64,000 nt of DNA, from the NCBI GenBank assembly GCA_002794735.1, contig NBAZ01000014.1, positions 124,001 to 188,000 on the forward strand. The letters run 5' to 3'. The notes under the pieces are model-generated. The model was given only the letters and a program-made list of their open reading frames with translations, was not told the origin of the DNA and made no database searches. This DNA is from Pyrrhoderma lamaoense (Eukaryota; Basidiomycota; Agaricomycetes; Hymenochaetales; Hymenochaetaceae). A program made the translations under genes and the position numbers. Positions 1 through 11,087 of the stretch are shown piece by piece; the first letter of the stretch is position 1, and every line of letters starts with the position of its first letter.

Positions 1-364
1 ACCTTCCAGAGGAATAGCTTACACGCATACTCCTAACGTCTACCTCAAAGAGTTTATCCTTTGCGATACATACTCCGACAATGTCGTCGTCCTCGTCCTC
101 AATATCTTCTGAGCTCCTTGAAGTCTCATCATGTTCTTCATCCTCAGCTTCTCTTCTTTCCTCTTCAGACAGAGCTTTCCAGGCAGCCTCACACTCGGAG
201 CTCTCCTCTTCCGTGAAAGGTTGCCAAGAAATATCTTTATCCTTCTGTATTGAGATAGCTACAGGAGCTGTCGGAAGCTCTAAGACAGCAGATGAGCTCT
301 GAGGACGCATCCATCGCGCTATCAGCGGCGGAGGGCTTGAACAAGAGGCATCCTCAGGCATCAT
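1..364 (-). CDS. putative DDHD-domain phospholipase, N-terminal exon (partial)
   Basis: The gene is cut by the left edge. On the minus strand an open exon runs from ATG at 364 to about 23, where a GT donor (GTAAGC) follows in phase 0. The 114 codons begin MMPEDASCSS. They contain WQPFTEEES, an acidic Glu/Asp-rich stretch, and then VCIAKDKLFEVDVRSM. A W-x-PF-x-EE block followed by a short 'LFEVD' strand resembles the N-terminal region of intracellular PA-PLA1/DDHD phospholipases (yeast YOR022C, animal DDHD1). The catalytic GxSxG and DDHD parts would lie outside the window. The call rests on this short N-terminal similarity alone, so it is tentative. The start is the first of two adjacent ATGs. 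The gene diverges from the uL29m gene across about 190 bp. Confidence 0.45.
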   Translation of the reverse strand, partial: MMPEDASCSSPPPLIARWMRPQSSSAVLELPTAPVAISIQKDKDISWQPFTEEESSECEAAWKALSEEERREAEDEEHDETSRSSEDIEDEDDDIVGVCIAKDKLFEVDVRSMRVSYSSGR

Positions 365-554
365 GCCCGAGATGATGATGGAATAAAGAACAAATAAATG
401 CTTGAAGTTGAATACACACCTGTGGCGGAGTGCTCACCTTCACATGTAGTAGTATGACGTTGATCTCCATAAAAGGAAATCCTATGAATTTAACTTCTGC
501 CTTCGACTTCCGTGATTTTGACGTCTCCGTTTCCGCGGTTCTTCACTCTGCTCA
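365..554. promoter_or_regulatory. divergent intergenic region (DDHD-like / uL29m)
   Basis: These 190 bp separate two outward-facing start codons (364 minus, 555 plus), so they must hold both promoters and 5' leaders. I saw no unmistakable TATA box or repeat. Confidence 0.5.
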
Positions 555-1259
555 ATGCTTTCTACAATACGATCCCAAGTCTCCCGGCGGTCTTCGGCTC
601 GCGTCAATAACCTCAGGAGATGGCTGGCTACGGAAGTCACTACTGACGTTGATGAGTTGACGGCAGAACAGCAACGTCAACGTTATGAAGAGTTTCTTGC
701 GGAGAAAGAAAAAGAGCCCCCAACTCGTCCTCAGCTTAAAGTTCCTGTAAATCCAGACCATGGTCTTTATGCCTTTTTTAGAAAGGTACCTACTGATGGG
801 GGTATGTCTACTATGTACGAAACAGTAGAGTCTGCAAATAAGCCTTCAACAAAAATGGGTATGTGTCTCATTTTCTTTGGATTCTTTCTATCATTCACCA
901 ACTATGAAAATCTGGTTCAATTATTCAGGACGTAGTTGGAAGTCATATGAACTTCGGAGAAAATCATTCAAGGACCTTCATACACTTTGGTACATAGTTC
1001 TGCGAGAACGTAACCTTTTAGCTACCCAGGCAGCAGAAGGAAGGAGACAGGGAATTTTTGAGTCTTATTTGGATATCCGGGAAAAAGATGCAAGGGTGCG
1101 CCAATCTCAAATTTGTACGATAGGAGACACTGACGTTTCTATAAACAGTGTCGTAAAACTATAGCTCGTATCAAGCAAGTTCTCATGGAACGAAAGCTGG
1201 CATACGAAGAGGCACACACTATAGTCAATAGTAATCATCCAGAGAAGGAAGCATCATGA
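555..1259 (+). CDS. mitochondrial large-subunit ribosomal protein uL29m (MRPL47/MRP-L4)
   Basis: Structural protein of the mitochondrial ribosome large subunit. Three exons join cleanly: 555-858, 929-1095 and 1149-1259, giving about 193 aa. The N-terminus ([14 protein letters not shown]) is basic and Ser-rich, as expected for a mitochondrial presequence. The family core is plain: [18 protein letters not shown], then [15 protein letters not shown], the [13 protein letters not shown] helix, and [15 protein letters not shown] near the C-terminus. The second intron begins GTGCGC, and only its removal joins 'REKDAR' to '[12 protein letters not shown]'. The gene converges on the SDHAF1 gene, with about 90 bp between the stop codons. 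It is the first of four mitochondrial genes in the first 5.6 kb. Confidence 0.9.
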
Positions 1260-1349
1260 ACGATTTCTTCGGATTGAGGACAAAAACTGCTTTTTTCGTA
1301 TATATCAGTGGAGCTAGAAGTATTATATTTAAATGATTAATCCTTAATT

Positions 1350-1737
1350 CTATTTACTACTTTGTGTTGTCTGTGCCAACGCTGTATATGTTCGATATCT
1401 CCCTGGATATTCAAGAATCCATTCCTGCGCTTCCTTTGGAATCCAGCAGTCCTTGACAGCTTCGTCTTCAAGATGTTCAATCTGCCTTTTCCCAACTCTC
1501 ATTAAATGCTCTATTGCGTGAATATCTCTCGGAGAAATGGTTTTCGCATTATGATAAAAAGTATGACGGATGTAGGCATAGAATTTGAGTTGAGTGCTAG
1601 GCGGTTTTGTTGGAACCAACCTCAGGGCACTTGAGAAAGAAGTGATTAAATAGATATTTGAATTCAAGAAGTTGGTGGCATTACCGACGATATAATGAAA
1701 GCACATCTTTCTGAAGTCCAGAACGTCTTATAGACAT
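1350..1737 (-). CDS. SDHAF1: succinate dehydrogenase assembly factor 1 (LYR-motif protein)
   Basis: Mitochondrial matrix chaperone of the LYR family that helps deliver Fe-S clusters to the iron-sulfur subunit of complex II. Two exons on the minus strand (1737-1685 and 1629-1350) flank a 55-nt intron; the product is about 110 aa, the usual size. Exon 1 gives MSIRRSGLQKDVLSLYRR, which carries the LYR tripeptide a few residues after the 'SGLQK' start typical of SDHAF1. Exon 2 continues FYAYIRHTF, then IEHLMRVGKRQIE, matching the rest of the fold. The ATG at 1737 is required to include the LYR motif; an internal ATG further on would lose it. The gene shares a 97-bp divergent interval with the complex I factor NDUFAF6. 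Confidence 0.85.
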
Positions 1738-1834
1738 GGTCGAGCACAGTGCATGAGAGAAACTGTGAGTCCGATGGGAGTCGGCAAAGGTCTTTGCAAA
1801 AACCCGCGCGTCTCATCTCTGATCTCAAACTTCC
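1738..1834. promoter_or_regulatory. 97-bp divergent promoter between SDHAF1 and NDUFAF6
   Basis: Only 97 bp separate the start codons of two assembly factors, one for complex II and one for complex I, facing away from each other. Both promoters and both 5' leaders must fit here, which makes coordinate expression plausible. I infer this from the layout; no specific factor site was identified. Confidence 0.55.
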
Positions 1835-3011
1835 ATGTCCATAAATTTCGGACTCAACCGTTTCTTGTCTTTACAAATTTGCCGAAGGAATACTCAGCAA
1901 ATACAGAAACTAAGTAAAGCTTATTCTCGACGAAATTATACATCAGAATCCTCCGTTTCATCACACCAAGATTCTGTCGCTTACTGTCGAGACTTTGTCC
2001 GAAAACATGACAGAGATTCATACATGACTATGCAGTTCTTTCCTAAGTCTCTGCAATCCGCTTGTTATGCGGTCAGAGCCTTCTATGTGCGTACTCTCAC
2101 TGTTCCCAAACACAGCCTTCTGTTTTGGCGTACATACTTACGAGATTAACCAAGGTAGAGCTTGCAATGATACAGGACTCTGTGTCTAATCCACTCATTG
2201 GACAAATGAGGATGCAATTCTGGAGAGATGCTATAAAAGCAAGGACTCCTCCACAACATCCTATTGCGATTGCACTACATGATGCGATGAAGACTACACA
2301 CATCGCACCTTATCATCTAAATCGCATAATTGAAGCTCGAGTAAAGATTGACCCCTCTTCTTCAGACCTTAGTTCTTAGATTAACAACATTTCTCAGGAT
2401 GTGGAGCTCAATTCCCCCTCACATTTGAGCATGGACACTCTTCTAGCACATTCAGAGTCTACTTCTGCGACACTGAATTATATACTGTTGTCTATACTCG
2501 GAGAATCCTCCTCCGAAATCTATTCACATGCTGCTTCTCATTTGGGTGTCTCTCAAACACTCTCTACTCTTTTACGAGCATTACCCTACCATGCCTCTAA
2601 AGGAACGATGGTTATCCCCGCCAGTATCACTGCGAAGCATGGTGTCAACCAGGAAGACGTTTTTAGACGTGGGCCGGCTGCAGAAGGGATACATGACGCG
2701 GTATATGAATTTGCCGTCGTAGCAAACGACCATTTGATAACTGCCCGTGAAATGTTTAAAGAGGGTGATGCTTATCATGTACCAGCTGAGGTCATGCCAA
2801 TATTTCTAGGGGCTGTGAGTTGTTTTAATACTTGTTAGTTTTCTTACGTGTTGATCTCATCAGACTTGATACTTGACAGGTACCAGTACAAAATTACTTG
2901 ACTAGACTAGAAAGAGCAGATTTTAATGCGTTTGATCCAAAATTGCAATTGCGAGCAGCAATCCAACTTCCTTGGTCGATATGGCGCAGTTACTTAAAGA
3001 GTAGTTTTTGA
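1835..3011 (+). CDS. NDUFAF6: complex I assembly factor NDUFAF6 (squalene/phytoene synthase-like fold)
   Basis: Mitochondrial protein needed for complex I biogenesis; it has the squalene/phytoene synthase fold. Four exons (1835-2086, 2155-2340, 2398-2814, 2880-3011) join in phase 0 throughout and give about 328 aa. The N-terminus has several Arg and no acid for about 40 residues, like a presequence. Family blocks in order: SACYAVRAFY|VELAMIQDSV, IGQMRMQFWRDA, PIAIALHDAMK, ATLNYILLSILG, ASHLGVSQTLSTLLRALPYH, VIPASITAKHGV, and a C-terminal LPWSIWRSYLK. The first intron starts GTGCGT. Its presence fits a fungus that retains respiratory complex I. Confidence 0.9.
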
Positions 3012-3286
3012 CAGTGATAATTGTTAAGATTATTTTTGGTAGTCACATGAGTAATTATGAAATTGATTTATTGATATATTAGTATATGAATAGATAAATT
3101 ACCATAGAAAGCAATCCAACCACGGATTGAGCGCGACTGAGTTTGAGGGGCGGCTGGAGCGCGTTACAAGGACTATTTCATGTGTTACATCTAATAATCA
3201 TACTAATATAGGCATTTCTCCGCAGGTCCCTAGCACCTATCGCCCACCAACTGTCCCTCTTCCTCTACAATACAGCACTTTGAATC

Positions 3287-4628
3287 ATGCCTGGCTCCAC
3301 AAAGAGAAGGAGGTCCTCGATCTATGAACCATATCCTATCACCTCCCCACCACCTTTGTCCATGAGCGAACTTATATGCAAGACACTCAATGAGGACGTG
3401 ACGGACTTATTGATTGACAAATGGTTGGAACACAGACATGATGTCTATTGGGATTGGTTTGGCGACTTGCGTAACAAAATTCCATCACAGTGTTTAAGAG
3501 GGCAACTTCTAGGTTAGTTAACGTCGTTGCCATAATCAAGAGGAAAATTTTTCTCAATGTCTTTTTCCTTACACAGCATGGAATAAGGGTGACTTTGTGA
3601 GTATGCCCCCATATATGCTATTTCTTCCTTTTTGTGACATATTTTTTTTAGGTTCCAGAAAACTTTTTCACAAGGACTGTGGACACAGGCAGAATCATAC
3701 CCCTAGATCGAACGTGGATAACGCATGTATACCACCATCACACAATGCAGGACCGGAAGCTGTCCATGATGCCGGTAATATACACAATAGTGAGTTGCAC
3801 GTTAATATACAGCATAGTTACCATAATTGATACTTTTTTCAGCTTCCAGAGATCATGCTCCTCAGAGGAATGCATGACCATGGGTGCGACCAGGTCTATG
3901 TAATTGTTACCGATCTCGATCGATCAGAGATGGATGAGGTTACAGAATACTTCAAACTTGCGTCTCGTGCAAACGGAAAAACTCTGAAACTGAGCCTTGA
4001 ACGGCGGATTAGGAGAGAACGTATGTTTTCCTTGTGCTTCATGATCTCCAAAATGCCAAATTTACGACAATTGGGGGATTTCCCCATTTCTTGTGTAGAT
4101 ACCAGAATTTCCCATTTACTCAGCGCTAAAGGTCGTCATCCATGTCTCCCCCAAATTGACATCACCTTTCGGGCAATCCTTCACGAGAAGAAACCTCCGT
4201 TTATTATACTCTTCTCGCATCAAACGAGTTCATATTCTCAGATATTCTTTGCACATTCAGCATATGTACCTGATGAGAACATATTTCATAACTTTCCCGC
4301 GGGATGTCCAAATCCCGAGTGCGGAGATGATTGTGAAATGATACGCTTTCCTCGGGATGGAGTAACATCCGCCGTAGTTCTATCTTCCAAAAAAAGTGTG
4401 GAGAGTCAACGAATGGGGAATAAGCGACGGATGTGTAATTGGATCGAATGTGATAACTGTTTCTCCGAAGACGCAGGAGGAAGGAATAGTGATGAAGAGG
4501 CGAGCAAAATTGTGACAGTCCCTGAGATGAAATGTGGTAGGTGTAAGTTGGTGAGCTATTGTAGTGCGGCCCATCAGTTACTTGACTTTGAAGAGCACAA
4601 AAGGTTCTGTGTTCGGACTGAGTCCTGA
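3287..4628 (+). CDS. MYND zinc-finger protein of unknown function
   Basis: Five exons (3287-3512, 3577-3596, 3652-3774, 3843-4020, 4099-4628) give about 358 aa. The C-terminus holds a clear MYND-type zinc finger with ordered Cys/His pairs: CNWIECDNC, then MKCGRCKLVSYC, then H and EHKRFC. MYND fingers usually bind proline-rich partner peptides. The N-terminal 270 residues (start MPGSTKRRRSS; blocks YWDWFGDLRNK, DRTWITHVYHHH, DLDRSEMDEV) belong to no domain I recognise. The second exon is only 20 nt, a microexon. The fourth intron is 78 nt, has no stop and is a multiple of three, so its retention would keep the frame; splicing is preferred because the boundaries are good. The role is unknown. 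Confidence 0.75.
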
Positions 4629-4872
4629 TGTGGGTATCATCTATAAGCAGACTTCGCAAACTTGCTATGATTCCTTTGTATCATCATGCATGTGCTATAT
4701 GTACACATACTTGTACACACCTTTTTGTACTTGACCCTGTTTCAATGGTTATGATTACATCATGCACCTCGTAGATCCACATTCGAGAAATAATTCCCAA
4801 ATTAGGTAGTCAGCTCAGAACTTGAATCCGAAAAGTCTAAAAAGTCACGAAGAAAGTAGCAAGCAGACGGCG

Positions 4873-5586
4873 ATGTACACACAAGTACGACAACCGTCGA
4901 CGAGCCTCCTACGCTTCTTCAGCTCATCGACGTGTCGAAATGGCCATATCTCACACATTGGTCGCGCGCCCATCTCAATTCCAGAGGTAGCGGCGTTAAC
5001 GCCTTCAGAGACAGAGGTAACCGTGAAAGGTCCTCTGGGCTCTACCTCCGTTCCCCTCAAACCTTTCATCCAACTTTCTTTTCCTCAACCAAACATTCTG
5101 AACGTCTCTGTACAAGATGCTAAAGTTAAGGAGCAACGTCAAATGTGGGGGACGACTCGTACACTCATTCATAACGCCATTCTGGGTATGACACAAGGTT
5201 TTTCCGTTCCGCTTTACCTTGTCGGTGTCGGGTACCGTGTTGCCCTTGAAGATGACCCAAGAGGGACAACAGAAGGAAATAGTGGGAAAAGGCTGAACAT
5301 GAAGCTCGGTTACTCGCATTCTGTGCTTGTACCCATTCCTTCGCACATCAAGGTTGAGGTACCTTTGCCAACGAAAATGATTTTGAGCTGTACAGATAAA
5401 CATCAGCTTGGGTTATTTGCTGCTAAGGTTAGAGAGTGGAGGAAACCTGAGCCATATAAAGGGAAGGTAAGATAATTCCCGTACCCTTCTTCAGTATTAA
5501 TATCGAAGACACTGAGTACGTACGTTCACTAGGGAATTTTCGTAGGAAACGAACAAATTAGAATCAAACAGGTCAAGAAGAAGTAG
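4873..5586 (+). CDS. mitochondrial large-subunit ribosomal protein uL6m (MRPL6)
   Basis: Ribosomal protein L6 family, mitochondrial form. Exon 1 is 4873-5466 and exon 2 is 5533-5586 (GIFVGNEQIRIKQ, then basic VKKK and stop). The open frame extends upstream through a TTG, but the first ATG is at 4873 and opens a Ser/Arg-rich presequence (MYTQVRQPSTSLLRFFSS). L6 signatures: IGRAPISIPE, VTVKGPLGS, WGTTRTLIHNAILGMTQGF, LVGVGYRV, LGYSHSVLVPIP, and LSCTDKHQLGLFAAKVREWR followed by PEPYKGKGI, the classic L6 C-terminal signature that spans the intron. Confidence 0.92.
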
Positions 5587-7828
5587 ACTCCATCTAGATT
5601 TAGCAGTTCTTTTTATCTTGCTCACCTTTTGCCCTGACGAGTATTGTATTATTTACTTATTAATTTCTTTCACAAAAGAAGGATATGGGTCTAATTGACA
5701 TTGGGCTCGATAATTTTGGAATTTTTTAGATCAACATCTATGGGTATCAAGTAGCTTAAATGAAAACGGCTTTGACCCTCTAATGATTATGGATCGGATG
5801 AATGTATTTTTTTAGTCAAGTTTCGCTACTCCAATCAACCTGGTTTTGGATGACAACTTGACTTGGTGCGGTGTCGTCAAGCCTTATTACAAGACAAGGT
5901 CAAAAGCTGTATAGATGAACTGACACATCCGGAAGAGTACTTGCCTTAGACGACACTAAAAGTGTAGCTTAAATCATAACTTGGTATATTTCCGTTTCGT
6001 CATCGTACAAGTATCCACCACTCCTCTGGGAATACCCGGATTCTACCTAGCTGATACGATTCTTCTTTGGTGGCATAAAAATAAGCTTCCAGTCTTCATT
6101 CCGTGTTCAGTCATGTTTTTGGATGTAATTAAGCATATTGTCTTTGCCAGAATCACAGTACCACTTGAGCTCGAATCCCAGAAAGAACATCGAGAGCGAG
6201 GTGCCTTGCCGCGTCAACTAATGAGGCCTTGAAATGCTACTCGTACTCTTGTTATTACTTGCTTACCCCAGCACTCAGTGTATCATGCTCAGCAACCTCA
6301 AGTCTGCGGTCTTAAATCGATCGTGGGTGTTACCCAGTGTATATGGTATACATCTACTCCTCCGCTTCTTCCAGAATACAAGATCATGTTATTCATATCA
6401 TTATAACCTCCTGGATGGGCTATGTCAATCCCTAAAATGCCGTAACGCTTGCTATGGCCTTGACTCTACATCTGAAAGAAGAAAAATGAATTATATGTTT
6501 TTTATAATTGAGTTACATCTTCAGCCCAGTTGTGGGTATATGTGTCCGACGAAAACGATGTTCAGAAGTGGTAAAAGATAGCTTATGCAAGAAATTGATG
6601 TAATTGAAAGGGGGGTTGAAAGGGTAGAAATGAGGCTAATCTGAGCTACGCAAAGGCCGCAATTTCATAGTACTGAGCTCTTGGTGGTATAAGTTCCATT
6701 CTTGTTTTGTCCGAATCGCAGGTATCCATCTCTCTCCTTTCTTTCTACTAGATAAGCCCGGTTTTTTGCGTCAATCTCGTTCTGTAAAAGACATCTCAAT
6801 TATCCTGGATGATAGGCTGATGACTGAACTTGTACAGCTTCCCAGAACCCAGTGCTAGTATTTGTTTGACAGATAATCAGGATGGTGTGGGGTCATGATG
6901 CGTATGTCCAGTTTCTCTATAATAGGCTTCTCTCTAATAGCCAATGCAATAACTCAGATATGTGATGAGACCAATGTAGGAACAACTCACAAAAAACAGG
7001 TACATTGCTTCAATCTAGATGTTATATATATATTTGAGATGAGATTTATATTCATAGAAACTACCAACAAATAATCCATGTACTGCTTTTAATATGAAGA
7101 AATATTTAAAGACTGGGTACAAGCATAATGTTGCATACACCCCTATCAACTGTATCAGATGTTTCAGAAACCGAAGAGTTATAAATATGATCATGTATGT
7201 GTTACGAGAATTTTGGCTGTGCTATCTTCCTAGATTATAACAGTATCAAATAACAGAATTGGATATATCAAGACCTATTATAATTTACTTAGGAGCTTTC
7301 GATATTTATTGTATCCCCTTCAAAGATGTTCCAACTGATAATTGTGTTGGCTAAAAAACGTATATTTTCTAAGTATACTTGACTCTACGTGTATTAAAGG
7401 TAAATGGATCCAGGTAATAACGCTTTTCGGGTGTGCTACGTTATGCATCGTGCTAAATGTGGTGGCACGAGAGAAAAGAGGTTGGAATTGAAATATCTAC
7501 TATATAAGTCAAGGGTATATTGGTTTGATATATAAAGCTACCATAGAAACTTGATTAATGATCAAAAAATAGATTCTTTGCGATGCAACCTGTTAAATAA
7601 AAGGCTATCTAAGACGAATAAAGTCATAGCCTCAAATTTAACATCTTTTGATCGCGGCTTTCAAGTTGCTGGTCGCTTCCAAGTTGAGAGCTATACATTT
7701 TTGCTTTCAACGCTCGTTGTGAGTATAATCACAGATATAGCGTACCGAAATACAAACGGGTTTGGAGACTCTTAAATCGCTTATAAACGAGTTTCTTGCT
7801 GAATGCTCGTAATTATGGAACATACAGG
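5587..7828. other. 2.2-kb interval without a recognisable gene
   Basis: Short open frames exist (for example 5981-6232 and 6234-6581), but they lack family similarity, convincing splice partners or codon regularity. The sequence is AT-rich, especially 6900-7560. I looked for the DUF6533-like landmarks (MDKE exon, LRVLALW block) and did not find them. I see no RNA gene or inverted repeat. Confidence 0.5.
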
Positions 7829-9466
7829 ATGTCCGAAAATTGTTCTTCCGAGGTACAATTCTTTATACAAGGTATATATATAGAAACGTATATTCAATAC
7901 GCCACAAGTTCTGTCCTCATTTACGATACAGGTAAGTTAAGTAAGTATGACATATTTCTTCCAGCTAACATATCATTCAGTGATTACGATGGACAAGGAA
8001 GTAAGAGTAACACGATCATATATATTGATCTATTATACTCACATATATTATGTTAGATCCATTATTTTTGGGTTAGTTTCAAGCTGATTTGGGGGTTTCT
8101 CTTATACCATTAATCAACAAGATATACTACAGACACCACGATGGAACTGTTTGACACATATCATATTCTTCCTTGTGAGTGACTAGTACATTACCGACTT
8201 CGACGATCACATGAATAAAAATTCAGCATCGATATATTGGCATCTTTACTTCTATATCCGCACTTCTCGGTATATGCTACATCTTCTCTCTAATCCACAA
8301 TGTAAGCTAATTCAGCGTAGGTCAGTCTCTGGCTGCTACTAATAAAGAGTGGGTTTGGCCAAATATACACATTGTTGAAGGCTGAACCCCGATTCAGATG
8401 TAAAAGTGTGATCGCATACGCCTAACATAACTGCTTATTCATTAATATACCTAGGCCAGTTTAGTATATGGTCGCTCAATCTTGGAGGTACTAGTACATT
8501 GTTTGGCCACCAGTAACTTTGGAACTGACTTAGTTAAGATGCGTTTAATATCGTTATTTTCAATTGTAATTTGTTCCTCCAGATATCTTGATTTCATACT
8601 GAATACCAAGTAGATTTTCTCGTGGTCCGCTTGCCTGCTCTGTGGGGAAATAGTACGTCTAGCAGATTCCGTGTAAACGTCACTAAGTTTTGTAGACAGA
8701 TATCTGTCCATTGCTCTCAAGCTAGTCTTACTCTGCGATGTAGCTGCAAAGGTTATACTTCTTGTAAAAGGAATTCAAATGGCAGATTGTATGTCTTTTA
8801 CCACTTTTCTACTACTAGTTTACTGATATAACACTCAAAGCTCAAGCTTTTGCTCTCATTCCAGGGGTATCAGTATGTGGTATTAATAATGAGACATTTT
8901 CCGGGGCCGTTAATCTAGGAATGGTTGTCTGGTAAGTAACTTAAGGACTATACGCTTGACTATTTGACATCAATACACCATAGTAGGCTGATACAGTTTA
9001 TAATGAATTTCTTCGTGCTCGTATTAGCCATCTATAAGGCAGCTGAGCATTGGAGAATGGGTGGAATATTGGGCTCGAGTCTCGTGAACGTGATAATCAG
9101 AGATCAAATACTTTACACTCTTATGTATGTGGCATATAATAACTTCAGGTTTATCTATCTGATAAGACATTTATCTGGTGTAGGGTTCTCTTCTGTAGTG
9201 TGTTGAACTCCATAAGCTTCCGGGTCACTCTCTTTGAAGTATCCGCGGCTAGTCATGTCCTGAATGTTCTTGGAAGTCCGGGTTTCTTATGTCTTCTCGG
9301 GAGCAGGATGTTCATCGGCTTGAAAGAGACTAGTGCCTCCTCACTGAGTATCACCAGTACAAGGCTGAGCACCCCAGAATATATTACTCCGATCTGGTTC
9401 TCCCTAGGTATGTTTTATCAGTTTATCAACAGAAACTCTGCTATCGAATCTCTTAATCGCAACTAG
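7829..9466 (+). CDS. DUF6533-like multi-pass membrane protein, copy A
   Basis: Member of a basidiomycete-type family of about seven transmembrane helices with an N-terminal 'YDT-x-T-x-D-KE' motif; its function is unknown. Readable exons: 7829-7931 (MSENCSS to SVLIYDT), 7981-8000 (20 nt, VITMDKE), 8057-8071 (15 nt, IHYFW), 8133-8174 (TPRWNCLTHIIFFL), 8227-8301 (HRYIGIFTS to FSLIHN). Then come DFLVVRLPALWGN from 8614, DRYLSIALKLVLLCD near 8696, WLIQFIMNFFVLVLAIYK near 8990, VIIRDQILYTL near 9100 and GSRMFIGLKE near 9300. The exons between 8302 and 8613 are not settled. Hydrophobic segments coincide with these blocks. Exon order matches the four paralogues at 45-55 kb. The start is chosen by alignment with them. 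Confidence 0.65.
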
Positions 9467-11087
9467 GCATCCATGAATATAGTACTACTCAAGTTAGCGA
9501 TGCTCATATCAGTCAAAACATATTCATAGAATTCTCTAGGCATCATCAAGGTATAGTGCTATAAACGAAATCCTTCCTATCATATTAATAAGAAGTGCTA
9601 CCTTACTGAAGAATCGATAACTATTGGGGTCACGAAATTGGAGGAGAAATGGTACTAATACTTAGCTCTCAGCTCAATACTTACGCAGAAGGGGGAGGAC
9701 ATAATTTTTAAATTCTCCGAGAACTTCTCATCATCTGGAGATCTATATAGATAAAATTGTGATCAGTATAGTACTATCAATCGAATAGAAATGGAACTAA
9801 TATTGACAGTTCGTCCACTTGCGTTGTACGAATGGTTACTAATCTTTAAACCTCAGCTTATCTCTCAGCGGAGAATGAGCTCAGAGTAGTACTACTACTT
9901 ATAGCTTCGGCATCTGAAACTCGTATTAATTGTTGAGTGAATAAGTAACCAGAACTACTTCATTGACGCAATGCGGCCGCTCAGTCCGAGAGGTCTCCAT
10001 CTATACTCTTCGTTCTATTTGTTTTGTGAGAAGACATTTTTCATGCACTGTAGTACACTTATATTATAGACGGACGTTCCAATGAGCTTTTGATATGGAG
10101 ATGTGCACGAGATATTGTGGGTAAAAATATTTCAAATATCTTACTAAATTGATAAACAAGTATTCTGTGAGTAAGGATGCCAAGAAGAAATCAAGTGCGA
10201 GTAGAAGCTATGGGAATACTGATACCGTTCTAAAACATGCCTGTATATATGTTGCATACATGAACTCACTAGGGAGTTAGCTGGTTGAGTGCCCTACTGA
10301 CGCCCAGAGTTGATGAAGAAGCAGGATTTCAGGAAGTAACCAAGTTCGATTTTTGTATATTAGGTTTCAGCTTAGAAGCTGATCTCTATACCCCTGAAGC
10401 AAAAGAGCTGAAAGTGGCTAACGTCTGTTTACAGTGTTATCATGATAAAAATAACTTTTTCTCTTGTAATGAATTGTGGCTTACTTGGTATGTGAAAAGA
10501 AGGATTGGTGATAGACGGTGCTGAATATGGGAGATAGACACTTCCAAACTAGTACCCGACAATCTCAATTCTTGTGTCTTCAGAAAACCATGTCCGGCCG
10601 GGTTTGCGAAAAAATTGAGGTCACACATATCTCACGTTATCTTTTATAACTAAATAAGGGAATAAATACGCGGTGTCACACCCCTTGAGAAAACTTCATC
10701 CCCTTGCTATTTTCCTTGTTTATTTCCCCTATTCATGTATATTCTATGCAATTCTACAAAAACTCGAATTTAAACATGAAGCAATTCTATCAAATTCAAA
10801 TATAGATGAAATACATCTTATTTTTGTCAAGAATATTATATGTTATGTATAAGCATCTATAACAAATTTTACTACTTAAAAAGAAAATAAAATCACGTGC
10901 ATATCATGTGCTATGTAAAATTCACTCGTGCCGCGGACATGGTTTTCTGAACTAGCTGTAAAAGTAATTACACACCTGATTATCACATGTATTTTGATAT
11001 TTATCCGCGTCAAATTTTTTGATTTACACGCGCGCATAACTAAAGCCTTCAAGTTTTTGGATATCTTACCTTCAACTCATCGCAACT
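9467..11087. other. 1.6-kb interval without a recognisable gene
   Basis: One open frame (10285-10524) has no family similarity and no splice partners. The 10650-11080 part is strongly AT-rich and leads into the DHR1 start codon, so it probably includes that gene's promoter. I see nothing else. Confidence 0.5.

Noticed and set aside
81..302. Ser-rich open frame on the plus strand at the left edge
   Set aside because: It is the complement of an acidic (Glu/Asp-rich) minus-strand exon that fits a DDHD-like N-terminus; poly-Ser arises from GAG/GAA/GAC read backwards.
4822..4872. Extension of uL6m upstream of 4873
   Set aside because: The upstream codon is TTG, not ATG; the ATG at 4873 starts a normal presequence.
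8057..8174. Apparent frameshift in DUF6533-like copy A after IHYFW
   Set aside because: Using a GTTAGT donor after the 15-nt exon and the CTACAG acceptor at 8132 gives TPRWNCLTHIIFFL in frame, as in the other copies.
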